From: Neofusicoccum parvum
Taxonomy: Eukaryota; Ascomycota; Dothideomycetes; Botryosphaeriales; Botryosphaeriaceae
Reading direction: 5' to 3'
Assembly (NCBI GenBank): GCA_020912385.1
Contig: CP087211.1
Span: 1,054,001 to 1,118,000, forward strand
DNA: 64,000 nt
Shown: positions 1-10,846 of the stretch, in pieces
How positions within the stretch are numbered: position 1 is the first letter of the stretch
Layout of the letters: the number at the start of each line of letters is the position of its first letter
The notes under the pieces: generated by a model
Database searches by the model: none
Seen by the model: the letters and a program-made list of their open reading frames with translations, nothing else
Told to the model about the DNA's origin: nothing
Program-made: the position numbers and the translations under genes

Positions 1-489
1 AACTCCCTATGACTGACTGAAATTTGTCGGCAAGAATCTATTTTGGGCTTTTCTCTGACCGCCAACTACTATTTCTGTGTATGAACGTAAAGGGCAGACA
101 AAGACTGGAGATAGAAGGCGACCTCCATAAATGCTTGCTGGACGGCGGCAATTTCCACTGCATTGCGCGTGCCCATTGCCGTCTCCATGGCACCTTTCGT
201 GACAATGTCAACTAAAATCAGACATGTTGATCATGCAATTGCAACCGCGTTGTATCTGAAATTGATTCTTTGACATGTTTGTCATGCCCTTGTCTCGTGA
301 TTTTTACACGCTGTCGATTTCGACCACGAGCCTGTTGCCAGGGTCAACAACGATGCTACAGTGACATGACAGACCGGAATACTCACATGCGCCAATCAAG
401 TTGCCGACGTCAGCTTCACTGCTAATTGACATGCATGCCTTGCTGTCCTTTGCAAAAGAACCATGTCATAATTCTCCAAATCTTGTCGC
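1..489. other. Intergenic, no gene seen
   Basis: Left edge of the window and 3' flank of the fungal regulator ending at 490. Only short frames without recognisable motifs are present. No RNA gene or repeat recognised. Confidence 0.6.
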
Positions 490-2654
490 TCAGCCCGGAA
501 ATTCACCAAGGTCCCAATTAAAGCCCTTCAACAATTCACTCGACAAATCTGCACCACTGCTCCCGAGAAGGGTATCCATGTTCTCGAACGCATTATCAAA
601 GTTCAGCCAGTCGGGTGACTCATTGTTGAACTCGGCGCTGTTCGGCGGTGTTTGCTCCATCCTCTCGCTGCTCACCGTGTGCTGGGGTTGGCCCGCCATC
701 ATCTGAGGAACAGTCGACATGTTGAGCAGGCTGCGGACTGTCGTGCTGGTAGGCGTTTCCATCTCTTGCGATTCGGCTGCATTTCTCGTCGAGTCGTTGG
801 AGCTGGGTGTTGCAGGTTCAACGCGGAATGCGTCACTTGCCCGTGTCCCACTTGCCGATGCTGCTTGCTCTGCATGACTGTACTGTTCTGCCTTTTCCGC
901 CTTGCTCAACGCTGCACTTCCCAAATCAGCCATGCACCCTGCACACCACCATGTTGCGCGGAGTTTGTTGAGCAGGCCGCAGCATGTCTTGAGATCTTCT
1001 TTTGCCCGGTTCTTATGGCCCTGGAGTTTGCTACGACGGTATTGCCGGTATGCGACAGACATTGCCAGTGCCAGAGCATACGGCACAAGCGGTAGGGGAG
1101 GAAGATCATCGGGAAATTCATGGCTGAGAATGGATATCACGCGCACGGCAGAGAGGCTTTGTCGAACGAACGAAGGCGTCGAGCGCACGGGATCGGTGAT
1201 CGAGCGGGATTTGTGCGACAGCATTGCGACAGCGTGGTAGAACAGTTCCAATGCAGCTATGAGAGGTCAGCGACACGCTATTGAGGAGCCTGGCGTTCTT
1301 GACTCACCGACAATGGGTCCTCTCAACCTGTCTCCGCCATCACCAATAATGTCTTCGAAGCCAGGGAAGTCGTTCTCCAGTCCAGTCACGCGAGGGTCGC
1401 ATCCAGGTCTGTAGAGCTCAATCACTCTGTCGAGGATGCCGGCCAGTTGAAGCCAGATGCCAAAGGGTGTCCGCCGCTGATCAGGTCTTGCTGTCCAGGC
1501 TTCTAGTTGGTTGTCACGCTCGTGCATGTACTGTGGCCGTCCGTTTACGCTCGCGTTGAGTTTGTCGAGACTCCAGAGACACCAGAATATCTTTTCTGTC
1601 GATTCACCCTTCGGCGCATTCCGTTGTCGGCCGAATTGTAAGCCAATGGTGTGCGCGTGGTGGATTGCTTGTACCAGGTGCATTGAGGCCCGGTCGGCGC
1701 CATCGACGCCCTCGCTGTAGAGTGACATGAGAGCCAGAATCTGAATCAGCGTTATGCGGTCCTTTTCGAGGTTCGCGTTGAGCCCAGCGACAAGCGCAGC
1801 GTAGAGTTTCCTGGCGTACTCTCGGGGTTCCAGGAGCAGGGTTGGATCACTTGAGAGATAGAGATGATCGCGCGCTTCCTCATGGCGCGATGCCACAAGA
1901 CATATGGCTTGCAGCAGCATGGTCAACGGCTCGCCAGCTGTGTGGCGCACGTAAAAGTGCCGTTGGTCGACAAGGGGCAGCAGCGGGTGGACGTACTCGA
2001 AATATATGCCGAGAAGTATGTCCACATTACGGTCAGGTGGGATGACATTGACGCCTATGGCATCCAAGTAAACCTGCAAGGCCTTGTCGATACGCGATAC
2101 TCCGCCATCCGAGGGTACAGGGCCTGCTGGCGTGGCGATTTCCGACGGATCACGTGCTGAAGGCGGTGGTGCAGGATCATCCTCTGGAGTAGCCGGAACC
2201 CAGCCGCCGCACTTGCTGCCTTGCTCACGGATCTGGCCTCTCATCACGGCCTCTGGGCTAAGGTAGCCGATGAACCGAGAGCCTGGAGCCAGGCGGGGGT
2301 CCTCTGGGCCATTGCCACGGCCTGCCGGATGGTCAGACTCAGGAAAGCCAGGTGCCTGCGCATCGTAGGAGCTGCTCGTGGAGGTTGAAGCGGCGTGCGC
2401 ATGAGGGTGTCCGGGGTGGAACGACGGATGGGACGTGAGAGAGTCGTTTCCTGAAGGAGAATCAGGGTGGAGTGGGGCCTCCTCGGCGTCGAACGTGTGG
2501 ACGCAGCGCTTCTAGGCGACGATGAGTACACGGCTGGCGGACGGGCGCGATGGCTTCTTACCCGGCGCTTCTTGCAAGAGTCGCAGGCCTTGTGCACACG
2601 CTTGCGCTTGCGGAAGAACTCATTGTTCGCGGCGAAGGTGATCATGGTCGACAT
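490..2654 (-). CDS. Fungal-specific transcription factor with half zinc cluster
   Basis: Predicted nuclear regulator of about 687 aa in three exons: 2654-2562, 2511-1308 and 1256-490; both introns are about 50 nt with GTAAGA and GTGAGT donors. Splicing the first intron restores CDSCKKRRKRC, the first Cys triad of a Zn2Cys6 cluster (C-x2-C-x6-C) after a basic RKRKRVHKA stretch. The second Cys triad expected for Gal4-type clusters is not visible downstream; a Ser/His/Pro-rich linker follows. The middle (about residues 150-400) resembles the fungal_trans regulatory domain, including the stretch LMSLYSEGVDG and FWCLWSLDKLNASVNGRPQ. It lies downstream of and on the same strand as qutR, at the edge of the quinate cluster, so a role in aromatic acid use is possible but is inferred only from position. 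Specific target unknown. Confidence 0.8.
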
Positions 2655-3075
2655 GGCGGTGGCGGGACCGGCTGGCCACGAAGCGCAGCGTCTCTGTGTC
2701 CTAGCTCTTTCCGTGGGACTTTACCGGATAGGTACGTGTGGCTGTCGCGACGCGCCGCATTTGCGCAGAGCCGGGTCACGGAGGAGGAGCGAGAGTGCGA
2801 TGAGGTGCGCGACGGGTCGTAATGTGGCGGAGAGGCCAAGCTGTGGCTTAGCCGTCTGAGGTAATCCGACGCGCCGCCCGACGCCTCAGCCGCGCGCTGA
2901 TTACTCGTGGCCGCTCGCGAAGAGCAGGCCCGCCGTTCCGACAACCACACCCAAATACGGAAGCTGCCTACGTGTTGAAACTGTCCATTGCCGTTAGGTA
3001 TATTGCAGGTATGTTCATTAAGCCAAATCAATCCATGACCCGTCCAATTGCGTTGCCGTCCCCAAAACTCCCAGC
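2655..3075. other. Intergenic between regulator and qutR
   Basis: About 420 bp containing the 3' end of qutR and the promoter of the downstream regulator; both genes point left. No further gene recognised. Confidence 0.5.
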
Positions 3076-5796
3076 TCACGGCTCCCGATCGTTGATCGCC
3101 TCCAGCCTCGCCTTGACTGTCGGGTCCGTCTCGCCATTCTCATCCCTGTACGCCCTCAGAACCTCTATCCTCATGATGCGCCGAGGCGCCCTTCTGCCTG
3201 TGAAGAGCTCAAACTGCGCGAACCCCTGTTCGGGCAGGAGGTCAAGACCATCCATCCCCACCCATCCTCGATGGCTCTCGGCGCGTGTTTGCCGCAGTAG
3301 TGGCGAGTCCAGATTCCTGTACGCCAACTCCACCACCACACCTCCAGTCGGGCTCCTGAACCACTGCAGCGGCAGAGTGAAGTTGGGCGCGGGGCTGTTG
3401 CCGACTGCATTGGTGGGAATGCAGGACACGATGATTGTGGGCTGCCGGAATGACTCGGGCCACGGGTCGTCGAGTGATTTGATGATGGTGATTCGAGTGG
3501 AGGGCGTGTTCTCACGTGGTGACAAAAGAGGGGGGGAGTTCGTGCCGCTGCCCGAGAGCACCCGTGTGTAGTGTGCGACAAGCTTCTCCGCGTTGGCCAT
3601 CGTCCGGTTGTGAACAAAGATATTTCGCACCCCCAGCTGCAAGAGCGCATACACCGTTGCGCGCGCCATGCCTCCTGCGCCAACTATGAGAGCTGTAGTC
3701 CGAGGGCCCACAGCATTTGCTGGAGACAGTCCTCGCCGGATACACGCTCGGATTCCAATCCAGTCTGTGTTTTCGCCGTAGAGAGCCTTCACCGGCCCGA
3801 TCTGGCTTCGCTCACGCATTATGTCAATGTCCTCCGGGATGCTGCCGTCAGGGTCCAGATTTCGGACTGGAATCAACGTGTTGACAGCTCCTATTGCTCG
3901 GGCGTGACGGCTGAGGGAATGTGTGAGCGCTATGATTTCAATCTTGTATGGCTGGCCGACCGAAGAGCCCCCAAAGTTGGGATCAGAGAGTATGGAGTGG
4001 ACATTGTTTAGTGAGGACGTCTGGTGAATGCTGTAAGAGTGCGGGAGTCCCAGCGCTTTGTACCCGGCCGTGTGCATTGCAGGAGACAAGCTGTAGTTGA
4101 CTTTTGCTCCTATGACGTAGATACGCAATGCGTCGTACACAAAGGACGCGTAGAGCGCCTGCGTTGCCTCCTTGGCAGTAATGACGGGGTAGTGAGGGGA
4201 GTCGAGTTCTTTCTGTCGGATGAAGTCTTGAAGAGCCGGGTGCGCCACTGATGTGAGTGTCTTGTTGAAGCACGCTGAAGTTTTGCTACGATCTCCTGTG
4301 TTGAATGCGAGTAGCGGGACATGCGGTCCGTCCAGTGATGCCACCGTACTCCTCATTTGGTGGACCGCAAAAGCATCTTCGAAACGCCCTGCTGTCCGGG
4401 TGAATCGGATCAGGTCGCATCCAAGTCTCCGGCCTTTTTCGTACATCTGAATCCATGTTTGATCATTCCACCCCATTGAAAAGTCTTTGTGGAAGTCCCC
4501 GATAATTTTGGTCGCGCCCTTGACCTGGATGATCTGGCCAAGGAGATTTTCATCGGCTTCCAAATTCACGGTGGTGAACTCTGGGGCAAAACGCAAGCCG
4601 TGACGGACAAGATCGAGATAGTCCTCGTCCGGTAGTTTGGCGCTGGTTCGGTAGCTGACCTTGACGACGTGGTAGATGATGGGTACAACGGTGGTCCTCC
4701 GAACGGTTGAGAAAGCTTGGCTGATCTGATCCAACCGGGTGGAGGCGGCCGGGTGAGCAAGACCGCCGTGATCGACGACCTTGATTTCGAAAGCGTCGGT
4801 TCCAACTTCCAGCTCTTCCATGTCCAGAGATCCAGAGAGAATGGCCGGAAGAGGCACAGACACAGCATAGGTATACGATCGTGCCTCGGTGGGAACATGA
4901 GACAATGGATATGCAGATTCCAAGGATTGCAGAGTCCCTCGGGCTGTGACAAGGGTGACAAACTTCAAAAAGTGCCGCTCGGCTCTCTTCAGGGTGAGAA
5001 AGGAGGCAGGCGACCTTTGGCCCGATGTAGGTTCTTGTGACGAACGGCTACCGGTGGGAGAAGAGCGGGACAAGACTTCGTCAAGGCCATTCTCAACGGA
5101 CGCTGGGTGCGGCGCTTGCTGCTTCTCGGTGTAGTTGTAAAATTCATAGTTTGAGCAGGCGCGGAGAATCGAGCTGGAGGCACGAAGGAGGTTCTCGACC
5201 TTTTGCTCATCCCAGACCTTGAGATAGTCCGTGATGCTCCTCGGGTCTCGGACAATGTGAATGACGGGGTGGGTCCTGCTGTATTCTTGCAGGAGGAGCT
5301 GAGCTCCCCGCTCGATTGAATTTGTGCCGCACACCAGGATGCAGTTTTTATCGTAGGTGCTGAGGACTGATCTCAGGACGTCAAGCTGGCGCTGGTTGTG
5401 GGCGGCAGCGCCGTGGGTCTTCCTGTAGCTTGAACTGCACTGGCCGGTTGCTTCCTGAAAGGTATGCTCCGTGTCTATGACTCGTCTTTGGAAGGCGGCC
5501 GAAGCAATCACGGCTAGAGTGGATTTCCCGGTGCCTCGGACGCCAATGAGCACGATGGAGGCTTCTGGAGAGAACGACCTCGGCGCGGAGGCCAGAGGCT
5601 GGGCAGGAACGGGTGTCGGTGGGACGCTGCCCGGACGAGACTTGGGCGACTCGTAGCGGTCGAAAGAGTACTGCTGGTCTCGCGAGGAGTCCGCGAAGGC
5701 CGGGGAGTAGTGCTGTCTGGCCACGGCGCCAATGGGGCTGTCCGTGGCCATGGCGGCGTACGAGCGCTTGACGCCGGCTGTCGCGTAGGCCATCAT
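3076..5796 (-). CDS. qutR: Quinate pathway repressor QutR/QA-1S
   Basis: Single-exon protein of about 906 aa if it starts at the MMAYATAGVKRS methionine; the frame stays open to 6021 but the extra 75 residues are low complexity and overlap the likely 5' UTR. The layout copies the three C-terminal domains of the pentafunctional AROM enzyme: shikimate-kinase-like (Walker A GVRGTGKS, about residues 85-92), type I dehydroquinase-like (about 330-560) and shikimate-dehydrogenase-like (about 590-900, with VNYSLSPAMHTAGY and the NAD-loop VGAGGMARA). This domain set without the first two AROM domains is the known signature of the fungal quinate repressor, which holds the activator QutA inactive until quinate or dehydroquinate is present. 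The lysine expected in the dehydroquinase active site seems to be arginine (CDLIRF), in keeping with a sensor rather than an enzyme. Divergent from qutA. Confidence 0.93.
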   Translation of the reverse strand: MMAYATAGVKRSYAAMATDSPIGAVARQHYSPAFADSSRDQQYSFDRYESPKSRPGSVPPTPVPAQPLASAPRSFSPEASIVLIGVRGTGKSTLAVIASAAFQRRVIDTEHTFQEATGQCSSSYRKTHGAAAHNQRQLDVLRSVLSTYDKNCILVCGTNSIERGAQLLLQEYSRTHPVIHIVRDPRSITDYLKVWDEQKVENLLRASSSILRACSNYEFYNYTEKQQAPHPASVENGLDEVLSRSSPTGSRSSQEPTSGQRSPASFLTLKRAERHFLKFVTLVTARGTLQSLESAYPLSHVPTEARSYTYAVSVPLPAILSGSLDMEELEVGTDAFEIKVVDHGGLAHPAASTRLDQISQAFSTVRRTTVVPIIYHVVKVSYRTSAKLPDEDYLDLVRHGLRFAPEFTTVNLEADENLLGQIIQVKGATKIIGDFHKDFSMGWNDQTWIQMYEKGRRLGCDLIRFTRTAGRFEDAFAVHQMRSTVASLDGPHVPLLAFNTGDRSKTSACFNKTLTSVAHPALQDFIRQKELDSPHYPVITAKEATQALYASFVYDALRIYVIGAKVNYSLSPAMHTAGYKALGLPHSYSIHQTSSLNNVHSILSDPNFGGSSVGQPYKIEIIALTHSLSRHARAIGAVNTLIPVRNLDPDGSIPEDIDIMRERSQIGPVKALYGENTDWIGIRACIRRGLSPANAVGPRTTALIVGAGGMARATVYALLQLGVRNIFVHNRTMANAEKLVAHYTRVLSGSGTNSPPLLSPRENTPSTRITIIKSLDDPWPESFRQPTIIVSCIPTNAVGNSPAPNFTLPLQWFRSPTGGVVVELAYRNLDSPLLRQTRAESHRGWVGMDGLDLLPEQGFAQFELFTGRRAPRRIMRIEVLRAYRDENGETDPTVKARLEAINDREP

Positions 5797-6409
5797 TGCC
5801 ACAGTGCAAGCAGGACGCAGAGGGGCGGCACGGCGGGTGCTCAGCCCAGGAGACAGTCGCTGACGGCGGGCGCACGGGTTATCGCAGCATCTGGAGGGTG
5901 TTGGCGCGGGGGGATCGGTGGTGAGCGGGCGGCAGGTGAGGGGAGAGCGGCGGTGGGCGAGGGAGGCAGCGGAGGGCGCTGAATCGTGCGGCTCGGCAGC
6001 GGGAGGCGGAGGACGTTGCAATGGCCGTCCGGCGATGCGGTGGAGAGCAGCAGGCAGTTTGGGCGGCCGGGTTCCCCAGATCCGCGGCGGCGCTGGGTAA
6101 GAGCTTGTCCGGCGCAGGGGTGCTCGGCCCTACTCGCGGCCCAATCCCCAGCTTCCAACTGTGGAGAGCAGCGGCCGCCGCCATGCCCAGGCCATCGTCA
6201 AGCCTGCAACTGTGTCTCTCGCCCGCGCAAGGCCTGCTTGTCATGCGATCACCGCTCTGAGCCCGTGGTGCGTCACCTCCCAATTGCCGCCCCGACATAT
6301 GTGCTGACTGCTCCCAGCATGCCGCGCCGCTCGCGCCGCCGCGCCTCCGCCGCCCGAGGACACCACCCACCGCTGGAGCTGCGCTTCTGGATGGGATCTC
6401 CGCACCGCA
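5797..6409. promoter_or_regulatory. Divergent qutR-qutA promoter region
   Basis: About 610 bp between the start codons of the repressor and the activator, GC-rich. The two regulators share this region, so common control is likely. I looked for the Neurospora qa activator palindrome (GGATAA-N4-TTATCC) and did not find it here. Confidence 0.5.
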
Positions 6410-9016
6410 ATGGCCGGCCACGAGGGAGGAGAGAAGGCGAAGCGCAAAGTTCCCAATGCCACCGCTGCCGCCGCCCACGCCCAGGACCCGCAAGCCCACC
6501 GCGGCAATCCCGCTCCCGCAAAGCGCCAGCGCGTGTCGCGCGCCTGCGACCAGTGCAGAACCGCCCGCGAAAAGTGCGATGGCATCCAGCCCATCTGCTT
6601 CACCTGCGCCTCCTCGAACCGCGACTGCACCTACACCGCCAACCCGAAGAAGCGAGGAATACAGCCTGGATACATCCGCACGCTGGAGCTGGCCCTGGCA
6701 TGGACCTTTGGCAACGTGCCGGGCAGTGAGGATGCGCTGGTGCAGATGCTGGCGCAGCCCGAAGGCCGCTCGCTGCTGTCCGGCAAGGACACGGAGGGCT
6801 CGTACACGCTGCACCGGAAGTGGAGGAAGAGTGCCTTTTGCAAGGACATCGACCGCGTCTTGTCCGGCGCCGACCCCGTCTCAGTCGGCGAAAAGCCTAC
6901 CTCTCCAAACTCACCCGACGATGACCAGCTGGACGATGCCGATGGTGCTTCCGTCATAGCCGCGACTCCCGTGGCAGCAGCCTCTTCACTGAACGGCAAC
7001 GCGCACATTCACCGACCCCCTTCGGTGGCTGGCGGCTCGGAAGGTTCGGTTCAGCGTCGACCTGAGCCCGGACAGAGCCCCGCAGCCGTTTCGGCAAACC
7101 CACCGCTCCCTCCGACGAACAGACCATCCGCCCAAGCCCGCCCAAAGCTCAGAGTCCCTTCGAACCTGTGGCGACTCTTTGACGTCTACTTTGCATACAC
7201 GCACTGCTGGTTTCCGATAGCAGAAAAACACGATGTCTTGAAAGTGTCTTATTCTTATCCCGAGGAAGGGCTCGACATCTCTGCAAACACCCCTGGATCC
7301 GGAGAGCACGCTGAGCTATGGAGCATCCTGGCCGTCGCGTCCGTGCAAGAACACGCCGCTAATCCTCGATCCGCTCAGCAGGGCGAGGATGGAGCAAGGC
7401 TGCTGCCCGGCGACATTTACGACACTGCAAGGAGTCTGATTCCCGCCGAGCAAGGGTCTCATGAAGTTGGCCATGTCAAAGCTCTCTTGCTGCTTGCTCT
7501 GATCAACATAGGAGCCAACATGTCTCGTGCTGCATGGCTTCTGATCGGCTATGCGGCTCGGCTGTCTTTTGTACTTGGCTTGCACAACACCTTTCCAACC
7601 CAGGGGCGATTCCACGGTAGCGAGGACCAGAATCCAAGAGGCAAGCACGTGTTCCTGGCTTGCTTTGCGCTTGACACAATAGTGTCTGCACACCTGGGTA
7701 GAGAGCCCTTCATGAGGCGAGAACACGTCGACCGCATTGGCCTCATTGCCGAAGACGGATTGGAAGAATGGCACCCCTGGGTCGGATGCCCCGACTTCAA
7801 ACCGAGCACCTCTAATCCAGCCCAATACAACAGGAGCCCAGTCCATACCATCAGCACTTTCAACCATATCATCAGGATACTCACCATCGTGAATGATGTC
7901 AGTCTGGGTGCGCTAGACGGTCATTCGGCTTCAATGCACCTGCAGCAGTGGATCTCGAGCCTTCCTCCAACACTCAAGTCGGTGCAATCCAGTCAGCCTC
8001 CACCAGCCCCAACGCCCACTCTGTTCAGTTTACGCCTCATCTACCTTTGGACAACCATGGCGTTTGCAGTTCCTAGCGTTGCGCCGCCGGAGATGGTGGC
8101 TGAGTCATTTTTGAGGTTTTCGGATGCATTTGGCACTCCTGCCCTGCTACCGATTTTCAGCCCTCTTATTGCACTAGCTGGCCGGAGTGGTGCTTTCGAA
8201 ACTTTGCCTCCAGACACGAGGTCAAGATGGACAGTACTTCTTGCAAACTACCGTGAACTCTGGAGGAAATTGGAAAGCACCGCAGATACCCCACTGCATG
8301 GACGGACCTCTAGGTCCAGCACCACGGATGCTTTTACTCTTGCACAGAACTCTTCGGCAACTCCGATGAGTGGAATCGCTTCAAAAAGTCCAGCGTATCC
8401 ATCACCCATCTCGCAATACCCGACTTCGGCGTCGACAGCGTTTAGCCCGCCTTCCTTTAGCATCAACAGAAGTATACTCGATTCTTCTGGCAATCCGAAT
8501 TTTCAGCAGTCGTTCAGCGGCCTGACACATCAGATGAGCTCATCCACATCACACCAACCACCCGAACAAACCACACATCTCTCCTTCCAACAACCGCTGG
8601 CGACACCGACTGCACCTTCGACAAACAAAGACGCCAGTGTGCAACGCACGACAATGGCCAGCAAGAATTCAAACACCAGCAACCACACGCCTAATTCCGT
8701 CATGTATGATGGACCGCCTCTTGAACGCTACCCATCGGCAGGATCGAATGACCTAGATGCTCTTTTTGATGAGTTGGCGACTCTCGAAGGACCGGAAAGG
8801 CTAGACAGCCAGCCGCAGTTCATGCAGAACCTGGGGTTTGCCCCAGACATGAACCTGAGCGATGTTCTGACAAGCGATTACGGACAATTTGACCCCATGT
8901 TCAACGCATACCTTCAGCACAGCGTAACAGCGACGCCAGCACCAAGTGGACAGACTGGGGCTGGGGCTGGGGGCCAAACTCATGGAATGGAGGGGAGGGA
9001 TTTTGACGCCGGGTAA
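6410..9016 (+). CDS. qutA: Quinate pathway activator QutA/QA-1F (Zn2Cys6)
   Basis: Single-exon, 868 aa. A complete Zn2Cys6 cluster lies near residues 45-75: CDQC, then REKC, DGIQPIC, FTC and a final Cys before TYTANPKKRG. The stretch PGYIRTLELALAWTFGNV right after the cluster is typical of QutA/QA-1F rather than of Zn2Cys6 proteins in general. A fungal_trans regulatory domain spans about residues 250-480 and a long Ser/Thr/Gln/Pro-rich tail (about 610-868) looks like an activation region. It turns on the quinate genes and is bound by QutR, whose gene is divergent. Start chosen at MAGHEGGEKAKRK; length is close to known QutA proteins (about 825 aa). Confidence 0.94.
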   Translation: MAGHEGGEKAKRKVPNATAAAAHAQDPQAHRGNPAPAKRQRVSRACDQCRTAREKCDGIQPICFTCASSNRDCTYTANPKKRGIQPGYIRTLELALAWTFGNVPGSEDALVQMLAQPEGRSLLSGKDTEGSYTLHRKWRKSAFCKDIDRVLSGADPVSVGEKPTSPNSPDDDQLDDADGASVIAATPVAAASSLNGNAHIHRPPSVAGGSEGSVQRRPEPGQSPAAVSANPPLPPTNRPSAQARPKLRVPSNLWRLFDVYFAYTHCWFPIAEKHDVLKVSYSYPEEGLDISANTPGSGEHAELWSILAVASVQEHAANPRSAQQGEDGARLLPGDIYDTARSLIPAEQGSHEVGHVKALLLLALINIGANMSRAAWLLIGYAARLSFVLGLHNTFPTQGRFHGSEDQNPRGKHVFLACFALDTIVSAHLGREPFMRREHVDRIGLIAEDGLEEWHPWVGCPDFKPSTSNPAQYNRSPVHTISTFNHIIRILTIVNDVSLGALDGHSASMHLQQWISSLPPTLKSVQSSQPPPAPTPTLFSLRLIYLWTTMAFAVPSVAPPEMVAESFLRFSDAFGTPALLPIFSPLIALAGRSGAFETLPPDTRSRWTVLLANYRELWRKLESTADTPLHGRTSRSSTTDAFTLAQNSSATPMSGIASKSPAYPSPISQYPTSASTAFSPPSFSINRSILDSSGNPNFQQSFSGLTHQMSSSTSHQPPEQTTHLSFQQPLATPTAPSTNKDASVQRTTMASKNSNTSNHTPNSVMYDGPPLERYPSAGSNDLDALFDELATLEGPERLDSQPQFMQNLGFAPDMNLSDVLTSDYGQFDPMFNAYLQHSVTATPAPSGQTGAGAGGQTHGMEGRDFDAG

Positions 9017-9805
9017 TTTTTGGGAGGAGCCAATCGTACGAACTTCACGAACAGCCAGAGGATGCCGGCTTTCCGGCTCTGCTTTCTGGTAATACCACCG
9101 AGACACCTTCCCGGCTTCGCATACGGTCTGCTCGCAGGCTCCAGTGACCGAGGTAAAGCGGAACTCATGACGCCCAATCCACGGACTTTCGGTTTGCCTT
9201 TGTCCTCACATCCGAACTCAACACAGTACAGCACGTCTGTAGATACACGCCCTGTAAATGCAAAAATTTGTACCAAATAGACGAATTCTTTTCGGCCTCT
9301 CGAGAGCAAAACTCGGCAATGTCGTCGCGGGTCGGTTGATGGACACACTTGACATCCAACGGTGGCTTTCTCAACATTTTTCTGTCCCCATGATGGGTGC
9401 GCTTCAGCATGCCGCATCTGGCACGGGTTATTCCTTTCGCATGTTTACCTTTTTTCTGTTTGGTGTGTTTATGTCCGACGCTATCTCCACGGCCCATGCA
9501 CGCGGCAGCCGACGTTCGGCAGTTGATTACGCGCCGTCCGATTGGTCGGAAAAGCACTTTTCCCGCGCGGAATCCGGGGTGTGGAAAAAGGTGGAGCCCG
9601 GATACTGGCGGCGCAGCTCGGGGACGTCAGCATGTTCGGGGCTGCGGTGGTTGGTGTGTGATCAACTCGCCGAGGACATCTACTTGCGGGGTGTCGTGCA
9701 GTCAGATTTTGTACGCTGTTTGAAATAGTTTGGTTTTTTGTATATATGTACAGTCACCGGCCGTTACAGAATAGCTTGCTTTGGAAGCAGGGGATATCTT
9801 AAACA
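9017..9805. other. Convergent 3' region qutA/qutC
   Basis: About 790 bp between two convergent genes. It holds the 3' UTRs and an AT-rich tract near 9725-9750 (TTTTTTGTATATATGTACAG). Small frames here have no recognisable motif. Confidence 0.5.
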
Positions 9806-10846
9806 CTACAAATTCGCACGATCCTGGTCCCCGTCTTGCAGATTCAAATCCTCCACCATTCTTGTCCAGGAGTCCGCGGCACGCTTGGCAAGCTTTGCGG
9901 GGGTTTCCGGATCGGTGTCGGCCATGCAGCGGTTGAAAAGCTCCATGCTGACCCAACCATCAATGCCGAGTCCGTTGAAGATGGCATCGCAGATGTCACG
10001 GACGGGCAGATAGGCACCGTGGTCCTGCTCGCGGTAGAAGAGACGGCAGTTGCGGCTCCAACTCATCCGCGGCGGCTGGTCGGCGGCGTAGTACTCATGT
10101 CCTTGAAGCAGCGGCTTCTCAAGGCGTTCTGCGTCGACAACCTGCACGTACACGACCCGCTTGGGGTCCACATCGCGGAGCAGCCGCGCGACCGACGCCT
10201 TGACGTCCTCTTCGGCGGTGGCGGTGGTGCCGGAAGCCGAGGCGGGGTCGGCGTAGATGCGGCCGGCGATGTTGAAGCTGTCGAGGCAGAGGCCAAAGTT
10301 GGGGCGGTCGACGCGCTGCACAATGTCCCAGCTCTTCTCCCACGTGTCGACGTGCGTGCCCCAGGCCAGCGCCTCGTACGCGAAGGTGACGACGGGCTCC
10401 TCGCGCGCGCCCATGTCGGCGACCTCGCGCAGGTCCGACACGATCAGGTCCATGTCGCCCGACACCTGGTCGCGCGGCAGGAAGCTGGACGGGATGGAGA
10501 TGATGGTGGTGTTGAGCACCTTGGCCAGGCGCAGCCAGAGCCGCATCTTCTCGATGCGCATGGCGTGCTCGATGCGGTCCTTGAGGCCCTCGTAGTGCAT
10601 GAACGGCTGCAGGCACAGGATCTCGATGTCGCGCTCGTCGCACAGCTTGCGCACTATCTCGGCGGCCTTGATCTGGTTTTCGGGGGTTGCGCCGCCGGGC
10701 ATCTCCCGCGCGATGTACTCCAGATCCTCGTGGAAGAGCTCGAGTCCCTTGAAGCCGTATTTTGCGGCTTGGTCAAGCTTGTTGGGCATCCCGTGCACCC
10801 ATGCTCTGCCAAGAGACATGGACGAAATAGCTTTGCGGCAAGGCAT
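9806..10846 (-). CDS. qutC: 3-Dehydroshikimate dehydratase
   Basis: Intronless, 346 aa, matching the usual 340-370 aa of fungal QutC/QA-4. It removes water from 3-dehydroshikimate to give protocatechuate, the step that makes the ring aromatic. The sequence has the AP-endonuclease-2-like TIM-barrel pattern of sugar-phosphate isomerases: SMSLGRAWVHGMPNKLDQAA at the N terminus, GFKGLELFHEDLEYIA, then metal-ligand regions around FAYEALAWG, GLCLDSFNIAGRIYADP and WVSMELFNRC. No signal peptide is visible; likely cytosolic. It is convergent with qutA and divergent from the oxidoreductase at 11827, inside the quinate cluster. Confidence 0.94.
   Translation of the reverse strand: MPCRKAISSMSLGRAWVHGMPNKLDQAAKYGFKGLELFHEDLEYIAREMPGGATPENQIKAAEIVRKLCDERDIEILCLQPFMHYEGLKDRIEHAMRIEKMRLWLRLAKVLNTTIISIPSSFLPRDQVSGDMDLIVSDLREVADMGAREEPVVTFAYEALAWGTHVDTWEKSWDIVQRVDRPNFGLCLDSFNIAGRIYADPASASGTTATAEEDVKASVARLLRDVDPKRVVYVQVVDAERLEKPLLQGHEYYAADQPPRMSWSRNCRLFYREQDHGAYLPVRDICDAIFNGLGIDGWVSMELFNRCMADTDPETPAKLAKRAADSWTRMVEDLNLQDGDQDRANL

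Noticed and set aside
5797..6021. Upstream in-frame start of QutR at 6021
   Set aside because: Adds 75 Pro/Arg-rich residues unlike the family and intrudes into the shared promoter; the MMAYAT start gives the usual protein length.
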